A stretch of DNA of 64,000 nt from Acanthornis magna (Eukaryota > Chordata > Aves > Passeriformes > Acanthizidae), in assembly GCA_036785705.1 (NCBI GenBank), contig JAWUZG010000356.1, positions 620,001 to 684,000 of the forward strand. The letters are read 5' to 3'. Every line of letters starts with the position of its first letter. The stretch's first letter is position 1. The notes under the pieces were generated by a model. It searched no databases. It was not told the DNA's origin and saw only the letters and a program-made list of their open reading frames with translations. The position numbers were made by a program, and so were the translations under genes. Positions 49,281 through 61,695 of this stretch are shown in pieces.

Positions 49281-52200
49281 GCCAACGTGAATGAGTGTTT
49301 GATGTCTGGAGAAAGGAGTGTTTTTGCAAATGAAATCTGGAGGTTTTGCATCACCGTACTGGGAAAAGCTGAAAGCAAGGTGATCAACCACACTGCAGCT
49401 TTCATGTGCCAGCTTTCATCCTGGCACCAATACTTTTCAACATGAGGGAGAGAACTTTTTTATGGGGAAGAGATGCAGATTTTCTAAAGCTAATCAGCTG
49501 AGTTTGTATATTCATTAATAATTGTTGCAATCCACTTGAGAACTTGCCCAGATTTAGTCAGACCTGTAACAGAAATCAAGGTATGGCTTAAAGGTCTATT
49601 GAAGAAATTTCCCTGTCCAAGTTCCCTTTGGAGTTAGCTCGAAATCTACAGTCCTTGGTCCAGCAAAACTTAATTATTATTTGAGTAAGAATTCCAGCAT
49701 TTTGCTCCATAACTTCAAGAGATGTTAGGGTTTTTAGAAAAGAACTGAAGTGCATTGTTATGGTAAGTGTTTTGGTATAATGACAGTACACCAAGATCTA
49801 CATTTAATTTAAAATCAATTTTTTAGTTTTAATATTATTGATTCCAAAAGTCATTAGGTTTGATACAAGCCTTTTTTTTACCCATTACCAATACTTGAAT
49901 AGCAGTTGCTGTTCACATTTTATGGATGGAGAGAATGATGTGATTGTTGTTCTTTGATAAGAAATAAAGTTCTGATTCATACCAGAACACTAACTTTGTG
50001 GATGCAAGTTTATAAAAATTTCTTTTTTAGGAACTACTTAATTCCTTATTTTTCAATTATTATTTCTGAAATATGTTTTATGTTCAAGATATAGTTCCAG
50101 ACCTGAATTAAATGTCTTTGAGTCCAAAGAAATATGCTAAAAGAAAATATTTGTTTGGGCACCAAAAACTTGATCCAAATTTTGGTGTCAACATGCTTTT
50201 GATTAGGTCAGTATGTAACATCTTTGTAGTTACACCTTAAATTTAAATGGCTTGGAAAGCTGGAGTACTATTTTTAGGAAACAAATAAAACTTTTTAGAC
50301 AATAGATTTTATTAATGTATATTAAACTTAGGTATAAGTAGGAAGATCAGTTAGAGCATATAGAGTGGGGGTGTTTGGGAAGTTGGAATACAGTCCTATC
50401 AGAGAAATAACATGTGCATGGCAGAAATATAGACTAAAACAGACTTTAATGTTACAGTATTTTTATTTGTTGTCGAAAGAAATAAATCCTTTTATGTCAG
50501 CATAGGTGGAAGAAACCAACTCATGGAATCTCTTCTGGGCTCAAAGGAGAGCGTTAGTTTTAGTAAGAAATTTTTGGTAAAGCCCAGATGCTGTAGATTT
50601 CTATTGGGATTACAGTAGAAAGCAGAAATTTTGAAGGAGAGCTATAGGGATGTTCCTTACCCTTTATAGGGAAAGTTTTTCTGCAGATATAGATTATCAT
50701 GCAAACAGAAATGACTCTTTTCTTTTTTACGTCAGTGGATATTGGCATTGTTAGTGTGAAAAACATGTATGTATAAAAACCTGGAAGCTGGAAACCTTCC
50801 TTTGTGCATAAATAAATGGTTTTTTAGTAATAAATTAATTACAGCCTGTTTACTGAAGCACATTCTTATATCTTGTAGCCTCACTCAGCTATGTCAGATA
50901 TTTCTATGAAGAGTTAACCATTTGATCAATTAATGGCTTCAAAAAGCAAACCAAGAAGAACACCTACAGTTTTTGTGTTGTTTTCCCCTTTCCCAGCTCA
51001 GTAAAAACAACTTTTCCTGATTTCCTGAGGTTGGCAAAGGCTTTTCAACAGCTCTCTCTAAATCATTGACAGTATTATATTTCAGCTTCCTGGAGGAAAA
51101 TGAGCATGGTCTGAGTCAAGGCAGTAGTTTTAAGTGGTCCTCAGGGGCATAGCATCAAATTGCACTGTTGGTGCAATTTTTCTGTCATCATATGAAGGCA
51201 GCAGCTGTTGCATCAATGGAATTTTTGGATTAGGAAATTCTTGAGGCCAAATCCTGCCCTTGTTTCTATGGCCAGCTTGAAGCAGAACTTGTCCAGTGTG
51301 CAGGAGTGAAGACCAAGGCATGAAGTGCTATGAAAAGTCAGGTCTGGGAAGGCTGTGAAGCCAAACCATGTGTACATGATTGCTTGTGTTGAGTAGGAGC
51401 AGATGCAGAAGTGCCAGTCAGCTTTTTGTTGGAGAAGAGTAAAATTTGAAGTCTTGGTTCTTCCTTAAAGAAGTTCACCCTGGCCCAGAATTATTATTAC
51501 AAGCAGCATGTAAGTAACAGACCTGTGTCAACAGTGGAGCTGGATCTCCTGGAAATTACATTTGTTCCCAAAGCTCACTTTAGTTGGAGAAGCTTTTCTT
51601 AGCAGCTTTTTTTCCCCCTCCAACTGGTTTGCAAGTTCAGATTTTCTAGGTTCTTGAAGACTCAAGAAGTGCTTATCACTTGCTGTCAGCAGGATGGCAG
51701 ACCTGTGTGTCTGTGTCCCCCAGAGCCTTCACTGGCACTCGCTGGCTTTTTTGGGTTTCCCAGGGCTTCGCTCATGCAGGAGTGGGCACTGGTGTCACAT
51801 TGTGACCGTGGACAGTGTAAAGCCTTGGGAAGCTGTTTATCCATGTTTGGTGTCGGGGACAGAGCTGTCCCAGGGCAGCAAGGCTGAGCTCCTCAGAGCA
51901 CATTTCTATTTCTCGTGCTAAAATGTGTTTCTGAATACTAATTACCATTTACAACTATTTTAATGTCTGCTTAAGAACTTAGCTCAAGGGGAGAAAAAAA
52001 AATTATGGTAATAGTTTCAAAAGACCACAAAGGCCACATTTTTTAGCAAAGCATTTTGCTTGCTTTACATTAAACATGCCCTCAAGTTCCATATTTATTT
52101 TTAATATATTACTCCTACATCTTCTCTTCCCCCATAGTGATTTTCCCTTGCTGAATAAGATCCACTCAGCTTTCCTTATCCCAAACAGAGCTGTCAATCT

Positions 52201-53381
52201 TAAAGTTTAAATTGGCATCATCCTTTCCCAGCCCCAGCTGCCCTTGACTTTCTTCAAGTTTTTGTCAGTATGATCTAAGTATAGTGCACTTGTACCCATA
52301 TATTTTAAAATATATACTGGGTTTGTTTCTTTTAGGTAGTACCCAGTCTATCACAATGGTCAAAATTGTTTCTGGCATCCATGGAGATAATTATAATATG
52401 TCATAATGTTGTGAATAGTGTATTGTATTAATATCCTTACATCACATGGAGAATTCAAGATATGAAAAATTGTTCCAGATAGTCAGGAATCTAAAGATTG
52501 TTTTTCTATACTCTTTAGCATGATTGATTAACAAACTTAGCTTAGACGAGAAATATCCCTATGAAGCTTTTCTGGATTTATTTTGACTGCAAATGAGACC
52601 TGTTTCAAATTTTGAGCTGAGATGAAATGCATTTAACAAGGGTTATGGTATGATCAGTGGCAAAGCTATTAGAGAGAATTTCTTGCTATTTTTAAGGCCA
52701 CACTGTTCCTTCTTCCTTCATCCCAGTGATTTTTATTTATTTTTTCTTCTTCCCCAAATATCTTTTTTTGTTTTGACAGGTTTTCTTGTTCAAATTTGTA
52801 TTTTATTTTAAATCTTCAAAGCAAAAGACATCATTGCCATGGTGGATTGTAATACATGATATTTCTAACTGAACTTTTCGTCCACTTGTGAGAGTTCTCT
52901 GTTATGGAAGCTGCCAAGACCCCAGTGTGAATGCAGCATGGGTCTATGTATTTAGAATTTGGACATCATGTATATGTAGTAAAAGCCTGAATTTTGATAT
53001 GGTATGGATTATGTATTAAAAAGAAATTGGCATATTCAAACACATTTTATGATTTAAGGGATAAATAACATGTTTTTGGTATAACAGTATCAAAGATGCT
53101 CTATGCCAAAGAGTATTCAATTTCCTGCAAAAGTTGGAGTTTGAATGAATAAGCTGTTAACTTTATTACCTTCAAGCCTTTGTATCTCTAAGTACTACAA
53201 TATCAGAGTTTCTGCCATAAAAATATGCAGTGTCTGACTGCAATACATATTGCGAACTGTTTAGTTGTAATATTTTGTTAATGAAACAGGGGTTTTTCCT
53301 GTATTTAGCTTCTGTTTGATAGTTCTATTTCAAAGAACACTAAACTCAAGAATTTATCTAATTTTATGCACTCCCAATAAA
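49281..53381. other. Unique non-coding sequence
   Basis: AT-rich sequence with no gene or transposon recognised. A 5' splice-site match (ATG/GTAAGT near 49761-49767) has only a weak acceptor upstream. A GC-richer patch lies at 51650-51920. Confidence 0.6.
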
Positions 53382-53443
53382 GGAAGTTGGACTGGATGAC
53401 ATCTAGAGGCTCCTTCCAACCAATATTTCTATCACTGTTTGAT
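53382..53443 (+). mobile_element. CR1 3' end fragment, plus orientation
   Basis: GGAAGTTGGACTGGATGACA, TCTAGAGGCTCCTTCCAACC and a decayed tail (TTTCTATCACTGTTTGATT) match the last roughly 60 bases of CR1. It is strongly 5'-truncated, the usual fate of CR1 insertions. Confidence 0.85.
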
Positions 53444-54080
53444 TATTAAAGATACCACTATTAAGTACTTGCAACCTTGCAATTGTCACCTTTGACAGAG
53501 AGAGAGTAACAGATGCTTATAGTTTAATTTTATTCTTTTAAGAAGGAAAGTTTTTTAGAAGAAAAATGAAGCCAAGACACAGCAATGTCAAATGCAGTAA
53601 TGGCCCTACCCTTACCCAACTCTCAGTGAGCATGTAAAGGCCTTAGTGGAGTTTGCTAGTTAACTCATTTAAGTTGTGAAATTCTTTGTAATATAAGCAA
53701 TATTGGTTTGTGGTTCCTGTGAAGTTTAGTCTGAAAGGGAATACGCTGGAGACTGTACCTCATAAAGAGCTTGTATCCCGTGTTACAGATGCTCATCTTA
53801 GGTGGGACAGAAGCAATTCTGAGAGTCAGAACAAGCAAGTTTTAGTTTTGGCCATTTTCCCTTCACCTTGGGGGCAGTGAAGTTCAAGTCATAAAGTGCT
53901 TTTGCTGAGACTGAGCTTTCCAGTTGCATATCAGTGTTCCAGCTGGAGTTCTTATTTTTTTTCCTGAATCCTTGGGTTCACTCCATTTTTTCATTTAACT
54001 CTGGTAATCAAAAAAGGAATGATCATCAAGCCACCTAAATTATATCCACACTCCTGTGTAGTTTATTGCGCTGTTAAGTA
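53444..54080. other. Unique non-coding sequence before the recursive splice site
   Basis: No gene or repeat is recognised. Ordinary AT-rich sequence leads into the T-rich tract preceding 54109. Confidence 0.6.
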
Positions 54081-54153
54081 ACTCTTTGTTTGTTTGATTT
54101 GTTTTACAGGTAAGTAGCACTTAGAACTGGATAGTCACCAATTTATGGTAAGT
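54081..54153 (+). other. Candidate recursive splice site with RS-exon
   Basis: A T-rich tract (54084-54105: CTTTGTTTGTTTGATTTG followed by TTTT) ends in ACAG at 54109. It is directly followed by a perfect 5' splice site GTAAGT (54110-54115), giving TTTTACAG/GTAAGT with no exon in between. Only 38 nt downstream a second strong 5' splice site ATG/GTAAGT lies at 54145-54153. This is the RS-exon arrangement known in long vertebrate genes: after splicing to 54109, the regenerated donor at 54110 competes with the downstream donor at 54148. The 38-nt segment (54110-54147) is not a multiple of three and has an in-frame TAG in its first frame, so its inclusion would be disruptive, as known for RS-exons. 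It suggests the window is a long intron transcribed on the plus strand. A chance juxtaposition remains possible. Confidence 0.5.
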
Positions 54154-54430
54154 ATATTTTGTAATTAGCAAAACTAAAATTAAACTCCTGTTTTGTTCTT
54201 TAAAGGGAATAGACAAAGTAGGGGGTTAATCATACAATAGCATTTGTTTCAGATGCTAATCAGAATGTTTGAAGATGTCATTGGGTTTATATTTTTCTCC
54301 TTGAAGTGTTATTTATCTGTTAGAGGAAGAAATAAATACAAATGCTCTTGGCAATATTTCAAGGAAGTTGAGCAAACAATATTTACTTTAAACACAGTAA
54401 ACAAATGAAGGTTTATTTTTTATTCTCAAC
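54154..54430. promoter_or_regulatory. Conserved-looking intronic flank of the recursive splice site
   Basis: AT-rich sequence with GGGGGTTAATCATAC, GATGCTAATCAGAATG and GGCAATATTTCAAGG has the texture of conserved non-coding DNA. It lies immediately downstream of the candidate RS-exon. It might hold splicing-regulatory elements, but no specific motif proves this. Confidence 0.25.
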
Positions 54431-54687
54431 TCCTTTCAGTTATAGTAATCTTGGAAGTTGTTTTAACTAAATTAAAATCTCACACACAAATGCAGTGTGT
54501 AAACTTTAGTGTCCCTATAACTTTTTCTGCCACAGGATAACTAAGGCTCTAATGCTTATCCAGTCTTTGGCTTGATGAAAATACTATTAACACTGAGTTC
54601 TTATTTATGCAGTATAATGAACAGATCTTAGATCTTGCTTCCTAAAATATGCCTGTGTCAGTTCCCTTCCCCTTCAGCTGGGGAAAT

Positions 54688-54830
54688 AATCACAGAATAG
54701 TTGCAAGGGACCTCTGGAGACCATGTAGTCCAAGCCAATAGTGGTGAAGTGACCCTAATAGTAGCAATAGTGTGAAAAGATATCCTCAGCCACTCTCAGG
54801 GCTCTGACAAGGCTTGCCATCCCCTGTGGG
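54688..54830 (-). mobile_element. CR1 3'-region fragment, minus orientation
   Basis: The plus strand reads AATCACAGAATAGTTGC, AAGGGACCTCTGGAGACCAT and GTAGTCCAAGCC, a diverged reverse complement of the CR1 3' end. The right boundary is vague. The later part (CAGGGCTCTGACAAGG) is compatible with continued CR1 3' UTR sequence but weak. Confidence 0.7.
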
Positions 54831-55270
54831 TGCACAGGTGTTATAAAATAAATCCAGTTTTTCTGGTGTATATCACTGCTCTCATTATTTTAAAGTCTTA
54901 GTATGGTACTCAGTTGCTGCCCAAGCAAACTTTAAAATTCAAATGTTCATTTTTAGCTTTTTAACTTCCCAGCCTCTCCAGAAGCAGTTGTTATACTGTT
55001 AATATACTGTGAAAGGTGTTACAGCTTTGCACTGCAGTGTTGGGAATTAATAAGTGTACATGGCACATTTTTTCTTGTGGTAAGACTGATAGGCGCTCCG
55101 CACTTGACACTGATGCTGTTTGAGCACTTGATCCTCTTAGAAAGTGACTGTGTTTTCCTCCCTGTAGTTTTAACTTTGTAGAAGTTTTTTATTTTGTTGT
55201 CACTCAACTCCATAGAATTCTTACTTGATGGGGGGTTTTTGTTTGGTTTGTTTTGTTTTTTTAATAAGAT
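54831..55270. other. Unique non-coding sequence
   Basis: A Lys-rich 90-codon minus-strand ORF (55019-55291) occurs here. It has no recognisable domain, and its complement is the T-rich strand ahead of the acceptor at 55293, so it is probably a shadow of low-complexity DNA. Confidence 0.55.
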
Positions 55271-55429
55271 TTTTTCATTTCTTCTCTTCACAGGTGGATT
55301 TTTTTTTTCTTGGGGACATTTTTATTTTGAATTCATATTGTTCTCTTTAACTGATCACACAACTCGCTCATCCTTAGTCACGGAGGATTTTTCTTTCAAC
55401 TTCGCCGTACATTAATGACACCAGTAAGT
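55271..55429 (+). other. Candidate 130-nt non-coding exon
   Basis: A strong acceptor (pyrimidine tract TTTTTTCATTTCTTCTCTTCACAG ending at 55293, here described by its position 55270-55293) and a strong donor CCA/GTAAGT (GT at 55424) bound a 130-nt segment, 55294-55423. All three plus frames contain stops, so it cannot be an ordinary internal coding exon. Its 3' half keeps CpGs (ACTCGCTC, TCACGGAGG, TTCGCCGTAC) in AT-rich surroundings. It could be a poison exon, an alternative 5' UTR exon, a lncRNA exon, or chance. It lies about 1.15 kb downstream of the candidate recursive splice site on the same strand. Confidence 0.35.
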
Positions 55430-58400
55430 TTATGACCTAGTCTATGTTTGTTTTAAATTTTAGTAATTCAGTTGTGTTTTTTATAACAGTGCCCTAATTA
55501 TCTGATCTTCTTTGACTAAGCTTTTCTCATTTTCCCATGACATCTTCTCCAGAGGTTTACTTGTGCTGCCTGCTTTCTGTCATCTTTTGTAAACTGTTCT
55601 GCCACAGGATTATTGCTCTACATCAGCTAACACTTTTTTCTCTGAGATTTTTTTTAAAAAATGCATATTTTTGTATGCACATGCAAAAGTGAGGTAGATG
55701 TGAAGTCACATTTAAACACGGGCTGACAGAGCAATAAAATATGTCCACTAAAACTGTCTAGACCCACGTCTGCATATGGAGTTACATCTTCTTTGCAGAG
55801 GCCAACTCTGAATTTCTTCTGCCCTTTGAGACACCATTATCACCTTGCATCAGTGTTCTATCTCCTGCCTGCTAAGTTGGTTACATTGTTGTTTTTCCAA
55901 AAATTTAATTTTTTGAAGGTGGGTTACAGGGCTGGTTTAGACAAATAGGAAGGAAGAATGGATGCTTTTCGTTTGTGTTTTCATTTGTCCTGTCTCTCAG
56001 AAGTGAGGAGGGGAGTCTTACAGTTCTTCCTGGCAGACTCAGCTCATGGTTCCCCTTTAGGAAAGGATTTCAAGAGGTGATTTCCTACTCTAGTGCCACA
56101 TGTTGGGCCTGGAGTTAAGAAAATCTAAAAGGATCTGCTGACTAGGATTTGGCTATCCCAGTTCAAGCCACTAGCAGTTTTTTTGCAGAAAAAGTTACCT
56201 CTGAACAGCAGAGGTAACAAAAATCTCCCTAGTCGTCCTGCTAATTCACTATTTCTCTTGTGGAGTCTTTTAATGTACTTTTTACATAACTTTCAATATG
56301 TTCTCCTAAGATTGTATGTATGTCTTGCATATCTTTCACCTTTTATCCAGAAATATCCAGAAATACTTCACCTTTCACTCCAGAAATGGAGTATATCATA
56401 TATGCTTCTCGTACTGCAAAAACAGTAAGTCTTTTGGTTAAAGTGAGAACTGAAATGTTATCACAAGACACTCTGAAAAAATATGAGGCATCTCTTTAAA
56501 ATAATATCCCTTATTCTTGAAGTGTCAAATAATTTTTTGTGCAATTTTTCCAGAGACTGGTTATTTAGACTGAGATAAAATTAATGAAAATTAAAATTTT
56601 CTCATATGTGAGAAATTTCTTGCATCTTCAGCTGTGTTTTATTGTGGCAAATGGTCTCAAAGGCAATGCCTTACATGCATGAAACTTTCTAGAAAAGTGA
56701 CTAGTGAGTACACCTATGAGATTTATGACAATACTTCTAGAGGTCATTTTTCTTATTTGCTTTTACCTGGGATTTGCTATGCTGAAGCACTTGAAAATAA
56801 GCTATTTCTTCAAAGAAACTGATGAAGATTTGTGCTCTAAAGATGGGGCTTTTCACCTCCTGTTCTGGATGAGCCTGTTTATTAAAAACAGCCTTAACAG
56901 AAAGATCATCTTCTGGTAATCTGTTGACTGTGGTTTGGTTTGGGCACTGTTGGGCATCTTCCCCAGATGGGCTTTCTGACAGTATTGGAAAGGGAAGTCT
57001 GTTCTCATTTCCACTGGCAGCAAGCTGCAGCCGTGATCATTTAGTTTCACCATAAAATTTCAGGCACTGTTTCTTTGTTGTTTTTCCTTTGGTACCTCTT
57101 TTGCTCTTGTACTCTTAATTTTGAAGCAACACAAAATTCTGGCCAGAAAATAGGCCTTACCTTTTCCTAAGAGTCATCAGCATTGCAAAAAGATTTGTAA
57201 TACAGCAATCATCAGCTGAAATGGTGGTACTCTTCCCTTTGTCTCAGCAATTGTACAATACTTCCCTTTTATAGGCAGTCAAGATTAGCTCTCCTATTGG
57301 CTTTAGATGGTAGGGATTTACTCTCATATAGCACCAAAATCATAAGCAATAGAGATAATTACACTGGAACCAATGCATCTAAGTAAAGCAGTTAGATTAT
57401 GTATTTATTAAAATAATAATAAAATATCAGTTCATCTCTGTTTGACTCCATCTTAACCTGCACCTGTCGTATTCACCATTTTATAACTCTTTCATTACTG
57501 TGTTTCTCTCAGTGAAGGAAAGAATAAGAACTGTGCATGACTGAGAGATGCAACTGAGACTTTCAGTTCTCAATGAGTTACCCTGCTACATTTCCATCTT
57601 ATGGTGCTTCTAAATGTTTTATGCTAGCTGCCTTATTGGAATGTGGAAGATGAAAATTTAGGTGCTGTCTTGATAATGTGAAAGGTATGCTCCCACTTTC
57701 ACTAGGCTTTCTAAAAGCTTTGGAAAAGGAATGATAGCAAAAGGGATATTTTATATAGCAAAAAGACATGGCACTAATTTCTTCCATCCAAAAATGTAAA
57801 ATCTTTGTTTTGTGTCAGAGGATAACTACCTGAGTGTTTGACTTGCCAAAAAAGTTGAAGGGATTGATGGAAGATTTTATGGTTCAGTAGTTGTTGAAAT
57901 GTAACAGGTAACTGATGCTGTTTTGGTTGTTTCCTACTATTTCTTTAACATCCTTTAAAACAAACCCTCTTTTTAACTTTTCTAAACATTAAAACTTGCA
58001 TCAAGCAATAAATTTGTTGATTGGTTTCCTGAGAGTGGAAGGGTCTCAATCTGATATTGTTTAAATTTCCCAGTTTCCAGGGTGAAGGAGCATTTATAGA
58101 ACAGCACAAGAGGCAATTTCGCTGCTTTGCTTTGTCAGCGTGCCTCAGGAGGAAGATCTGAGGGACCACATCTGGATTTACGAGAGGATGTCCCTCTTTT
58201 TGTGCTTTTCATCCCTTTTCCTGTCTGCAGGCCCTTTCCACAGTGTTGCAAATTAACACTAACTTCTGGGGGGGCTTTGAAGATGTTGGGTGCTCGCCTA
58301 CAGTCTGGGCTGACACTGCCAAGATAATGTCCCTGAGCAATCAGGTGCTGCTAAATTGTGATGATCAGAATGGTTTGTTGGGACAAATTCATAGTCGTGG

Positions 58401-60344
58401 CTTATGGAGGAATTTCTGTTCCCTGTTACAATTTTTTTCTGAGCTTTTATTATTTTCTATGTAATGCTTTCACAACAACAGCCATTTTATTAACTTGACT
58501 TTGAAGCTGAAAAGCTACAAACTAGAGGCAGCTTAAGTGATGTTTATGCCCCACTTAGAGCAAGGGGGTTACCTGGGCCCTGGCACTGCTACTGTGTGGG
58601 TCCTCTCCTCTACATCCAGTCCATTCTGAATGTGGGCAAGAGCAGGATCTCATCCTTCAGCTAAGCACACAATCTGGTTGTGAGCAGGGATGCTGATGCC
58701 CCTGATATGCTGGCCATGCCTGGGATCCCATGCCCTGTAATTCAGTGAGTGACTAATAGGGAAATCTGGCATATTTTTTTGACAGTAAAAATCACAGGAT
58801 CTTGTAGAGGCAAACAAGGCAGTTTCAGTGGAGCTGTGCCTGCTGAGATAGTAAGCTGTGATAAAACACAGTCTGAAAATAATTTAGCTCTTTTTGGAAG
58901 GAAACAATTCAGAGTATATATGCTTAAAGTCCTTGCGGGTTTAGTCATTGTCTAATGTAACTACAACAAAAATTCAAATCCTGTTCCTATGATGAGCTTC
59001 CATGTGGTTATCACTGAGACATGGTCATTTGTCAAAACTTAATGGACCACAAAAAATGAGTGTCTCAACAACTGCATCTATATTCATGTTTTAATTCAGA
59101 TCAGGGATGCTCCTCTGAAGTGAATTTCCTAGTTGGTCCCCTTTGATTGGTCTTGGTTGAACAGCAGTGCACGAAGAATGTGAAGTTGATGTTTTTTTTT
59201 TAATGAGACTAAACTAGAGGATGTGCTCAGGGAGTCTTGAATGCACACCAGGTACGTGTGAGCTTCAGGACAAGGCATCAAAGCAGAGCTAGTCTGAAGT
59301 TTGAACAGAGAAACAGCAAAATCTGAAATACATAGAGTAGGGATGACAGATCCTCAGCAGTGTATTTTGGTATATAGATCAGTTCCTATTTGCCTGTAAT
59401 AGTGCTTAGTACTGGTAAAATACCACAGAAATGTGTGTTATTCTGCACGTCGGAAAGTGAGTCTTAGTATGTGAGGAATGTCAAAGCTGAGAATTTGGAA
59501 TGGATGTCTCTGCCCAGTTTTAAAATGTATTTATGCATATTTAGCATTTCTGCAACTGAAAAACTAATTCTTGATTGTATCCAAAAAGAGGACCCTTGCT
59601 TTAGTGTTAGAGATGCAAGAACCTCTTCCTTCAGTTGCAGGGTGAGTGCAGCTCACTCTGCAGAGCTCTGTAGTGATGTGCTGTGCCTTTTCCACATACT
59701 CTGAAGAATGAGTCCAAAGAAAAATGACTCTTTGGGGTCAATGGCAAATAAACCTTCCCTCCTTTTCTTACAGGTGGTCCTTAATCCCCAGAAAAATCAG
59801 AGCAGCTAGTTGTGTTGGGGCATTGTTGCTGTGTCTTAGTCTTACGCATACTTTGGAGAATGAAGGTTGCTGTGAGTTTTAGCAAAATTCTGTTCCAGGC
59901 ACTGTGCAAAGCTTCAGTGCCTCTCCATGTCCCAGGTGAGCATGTCTGAGTAACAACACAATGATCCAGCTCAGGAAGCTGCAGAATGAAGTCCTGTGTT
60001 ACTGAAGGCTGCAGCAAGAGGTCATGAAGTGGCTGGTGTGACTAAACTAGTGTGGCAGTGTTAGGGAGGCTGCTGCTGAATGAGAGAGAAAAACTGACTG
60101 GAAAAGACAAGAGTCAAGGAGCAGAGATGAGCGCCCTGTAAAAAACATTCATAGGCCATAACAGAGTCCAACAAAGGTTTTTTAATTAGTAACACTAAAG
60201 ATGGGTTAGAAAATTGCACCTGGACCAGCATTATTCACATATGGGGTGAAGTTCGTAAGGATTTAATTTCAGCAGTAATAGTTTCCTCTTATAAATAACA
60301 GTCTGAAGCTGCTACACCAAGGAGGTTGCTGTTATTGCCTTATT
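55430..60344. other. Unique non-coding sequence
   Basis: No gene or transposon is recognised. Short ORFs only. An acceptor-like CTTTTCTTACAG/GTGGTC near 59762-59777 is isolated, with no good donor found close downstream. Confidence 0.6.
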
Positions 60345-60371
60345 GGGGGGGGGGGGGGGTGGGGGGGTGGG
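60345..60371. repeat. G-run (G15-T-G7-T-G3), quadruplex-prone
   Basis: Fifteen consecutive G residues are followed by T, seven G, T and three G. The sequence satisfies the minimal requirement for an intramolecular G-quadruplex. Exact run length is prone to sequencing and assembly error. Confidence 0.9.
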
Positions 60372-61235
60372 AAGTGAATACTGGAGGGGTGAAATTACTT
60401 GTTTCAAGTCACTCAGCTGATCCAAACAGATTGAGCAGCAATTCCCAGTCTCCCTAAAGTATCAGAGCAGTGCATAGTGTGTGCAGTATATATAAACCAA
60501 CAAACACCAGTTTGTGACTCTGTGGCACAGCATGGCGGGGCTCACCCAGCATCTGGGAGCTGCCTCCTCAGTACCTGGATCTGGGATAGGGAGGAGGAAG
60601 ACTGGGGGTGGACTCGTCCTTCTCCCACGAGTGGCCAAGGTCTTCCAGTTGCTACCAAAAACTATGTGCAGTCATGCAAAATTAATATATAATCCAAGTG
60701 TGTAGGTTGAGTGGTTGATATGAGCTACTGTGGTGGCCAAATTTTGTTGAGTGCCAATACTGTCAGCAAGTTGTCCCTCATCATTTTGTAGGTATTAGTA
60801 AGTTCATTTCGTGTTCTTTGATAGTGCTTATTATCTAAATTATTTTAAATGGTTTGTGTCAGTTCAGTAAATACTGGTTATGATTTAAAAAGCATTTTCA
60901 CAGGTGCTTTACTACATTTGTATTCAAGAGGCATATGCTCCTTTGCATACATCATATAGATAGGCAGTCACTTTCAGAAGTTGATGTTTCACCCATGTAT
61001 GGATGGATTTGTATGAGATGAAGTAGAGACTTCTCTGTCAGAGAAAACCATTGTAACTCTCAAATTCTTTGGTCTTGTCATTTTATTCCAAAGCGTGCAA
61101 ATGACTTCCAGGCATAAAATCTCCAGAAAGTATTTGTAACTTTGCATGAGGAGCCTGATCCAAAGGTTTCCTTCTTTCAAAGCTGCTGGAAAGTAGGCAG
61201 CATGTGTGTCACCTGCCAGAGCAGCCTCAGGCTCT
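60372..61235. other. Unique non-coding sequence
   Basis: No gene or repeat is recognised. Two overlapping plus-strand ORFs near 60477-60705 share sequence in different frames and look like chance. Confidence 0.6.
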
Positions 61236-61605
61236 AGCTCACCCTCCTCGTGGCAGATCTGTACTCAGGCTGTATTCATGGCACCGTGCTGGCTTCTGCT
61301 TTAGTTACCAGATCCACTTTCACACCTTCCGACTTGTCTTCCAGGCTTCCGAGGGAGGCCCGACCATGTCAGGGTGTGTGTGTGAAGGGTGAAAGTGAAG
61401 CAGGGATGTCGAGAAGGCTTTCCAGGCGTTCCTGCCAGCCCCTTTCTCTGCCCGCTGTCCCTGTGCTCGGTGTTGCTCCCGCGCTGCATTCTCCCTCCTG
61501 CCCAGTGGATGGCAATGATGTCCCGGTTTTGCTCGAAGGGAGCCGGTGCCCCATCCACGATGGGTGTGCCACGTTCCCGAGGACTGCATCCCAATTATTC
61601 CCATG
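61236..61605. other. GC/CpG-enriched block
   Basis: This block stands out from the AT-rich surroundings: I count roughly 17 CpG dinucleotides in about 350 bases by eye. It keeps open frames on both strands (up to 118 codons), overlapping in five or more frames, so the ORFs reflect composition. It could be a weak CpG island or orphan promoter, a conserved CpG-rich element, or a decayed GC-rich repeat. No TATA box or clear transcription start was identified. Confidence 0.35.
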
Positions 61606-61695
61606 ATTCATTTTTACTACTACTACTTCTCTTTTTTTTTTCTTATACTTTTTTTCTTCCCCCCCCCCTTTCCTTTTAAAATTATTTTCTCCCCA
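61606..61695. repeat. Pyrimidine tract with short CTA repeat
   Basis: Four tandem TAC/CTA steps are followed by long T and C runs, including about ten consecutive C residues near 61658-61668. It is a simple polypyrimidine tract on the plus strand. Confidence 0.85.

Noticed and set aside
55019..55291. Lys-rich 90-codon minus-strand ORF
   Set aside because: It is the complement of a T-rich low-complexity tract and has no domain.
61250..61679. Cluster of five ORFs up to 118 codons
   Set aside because: Simultaneous open frames on both strands point to composition, not coding.
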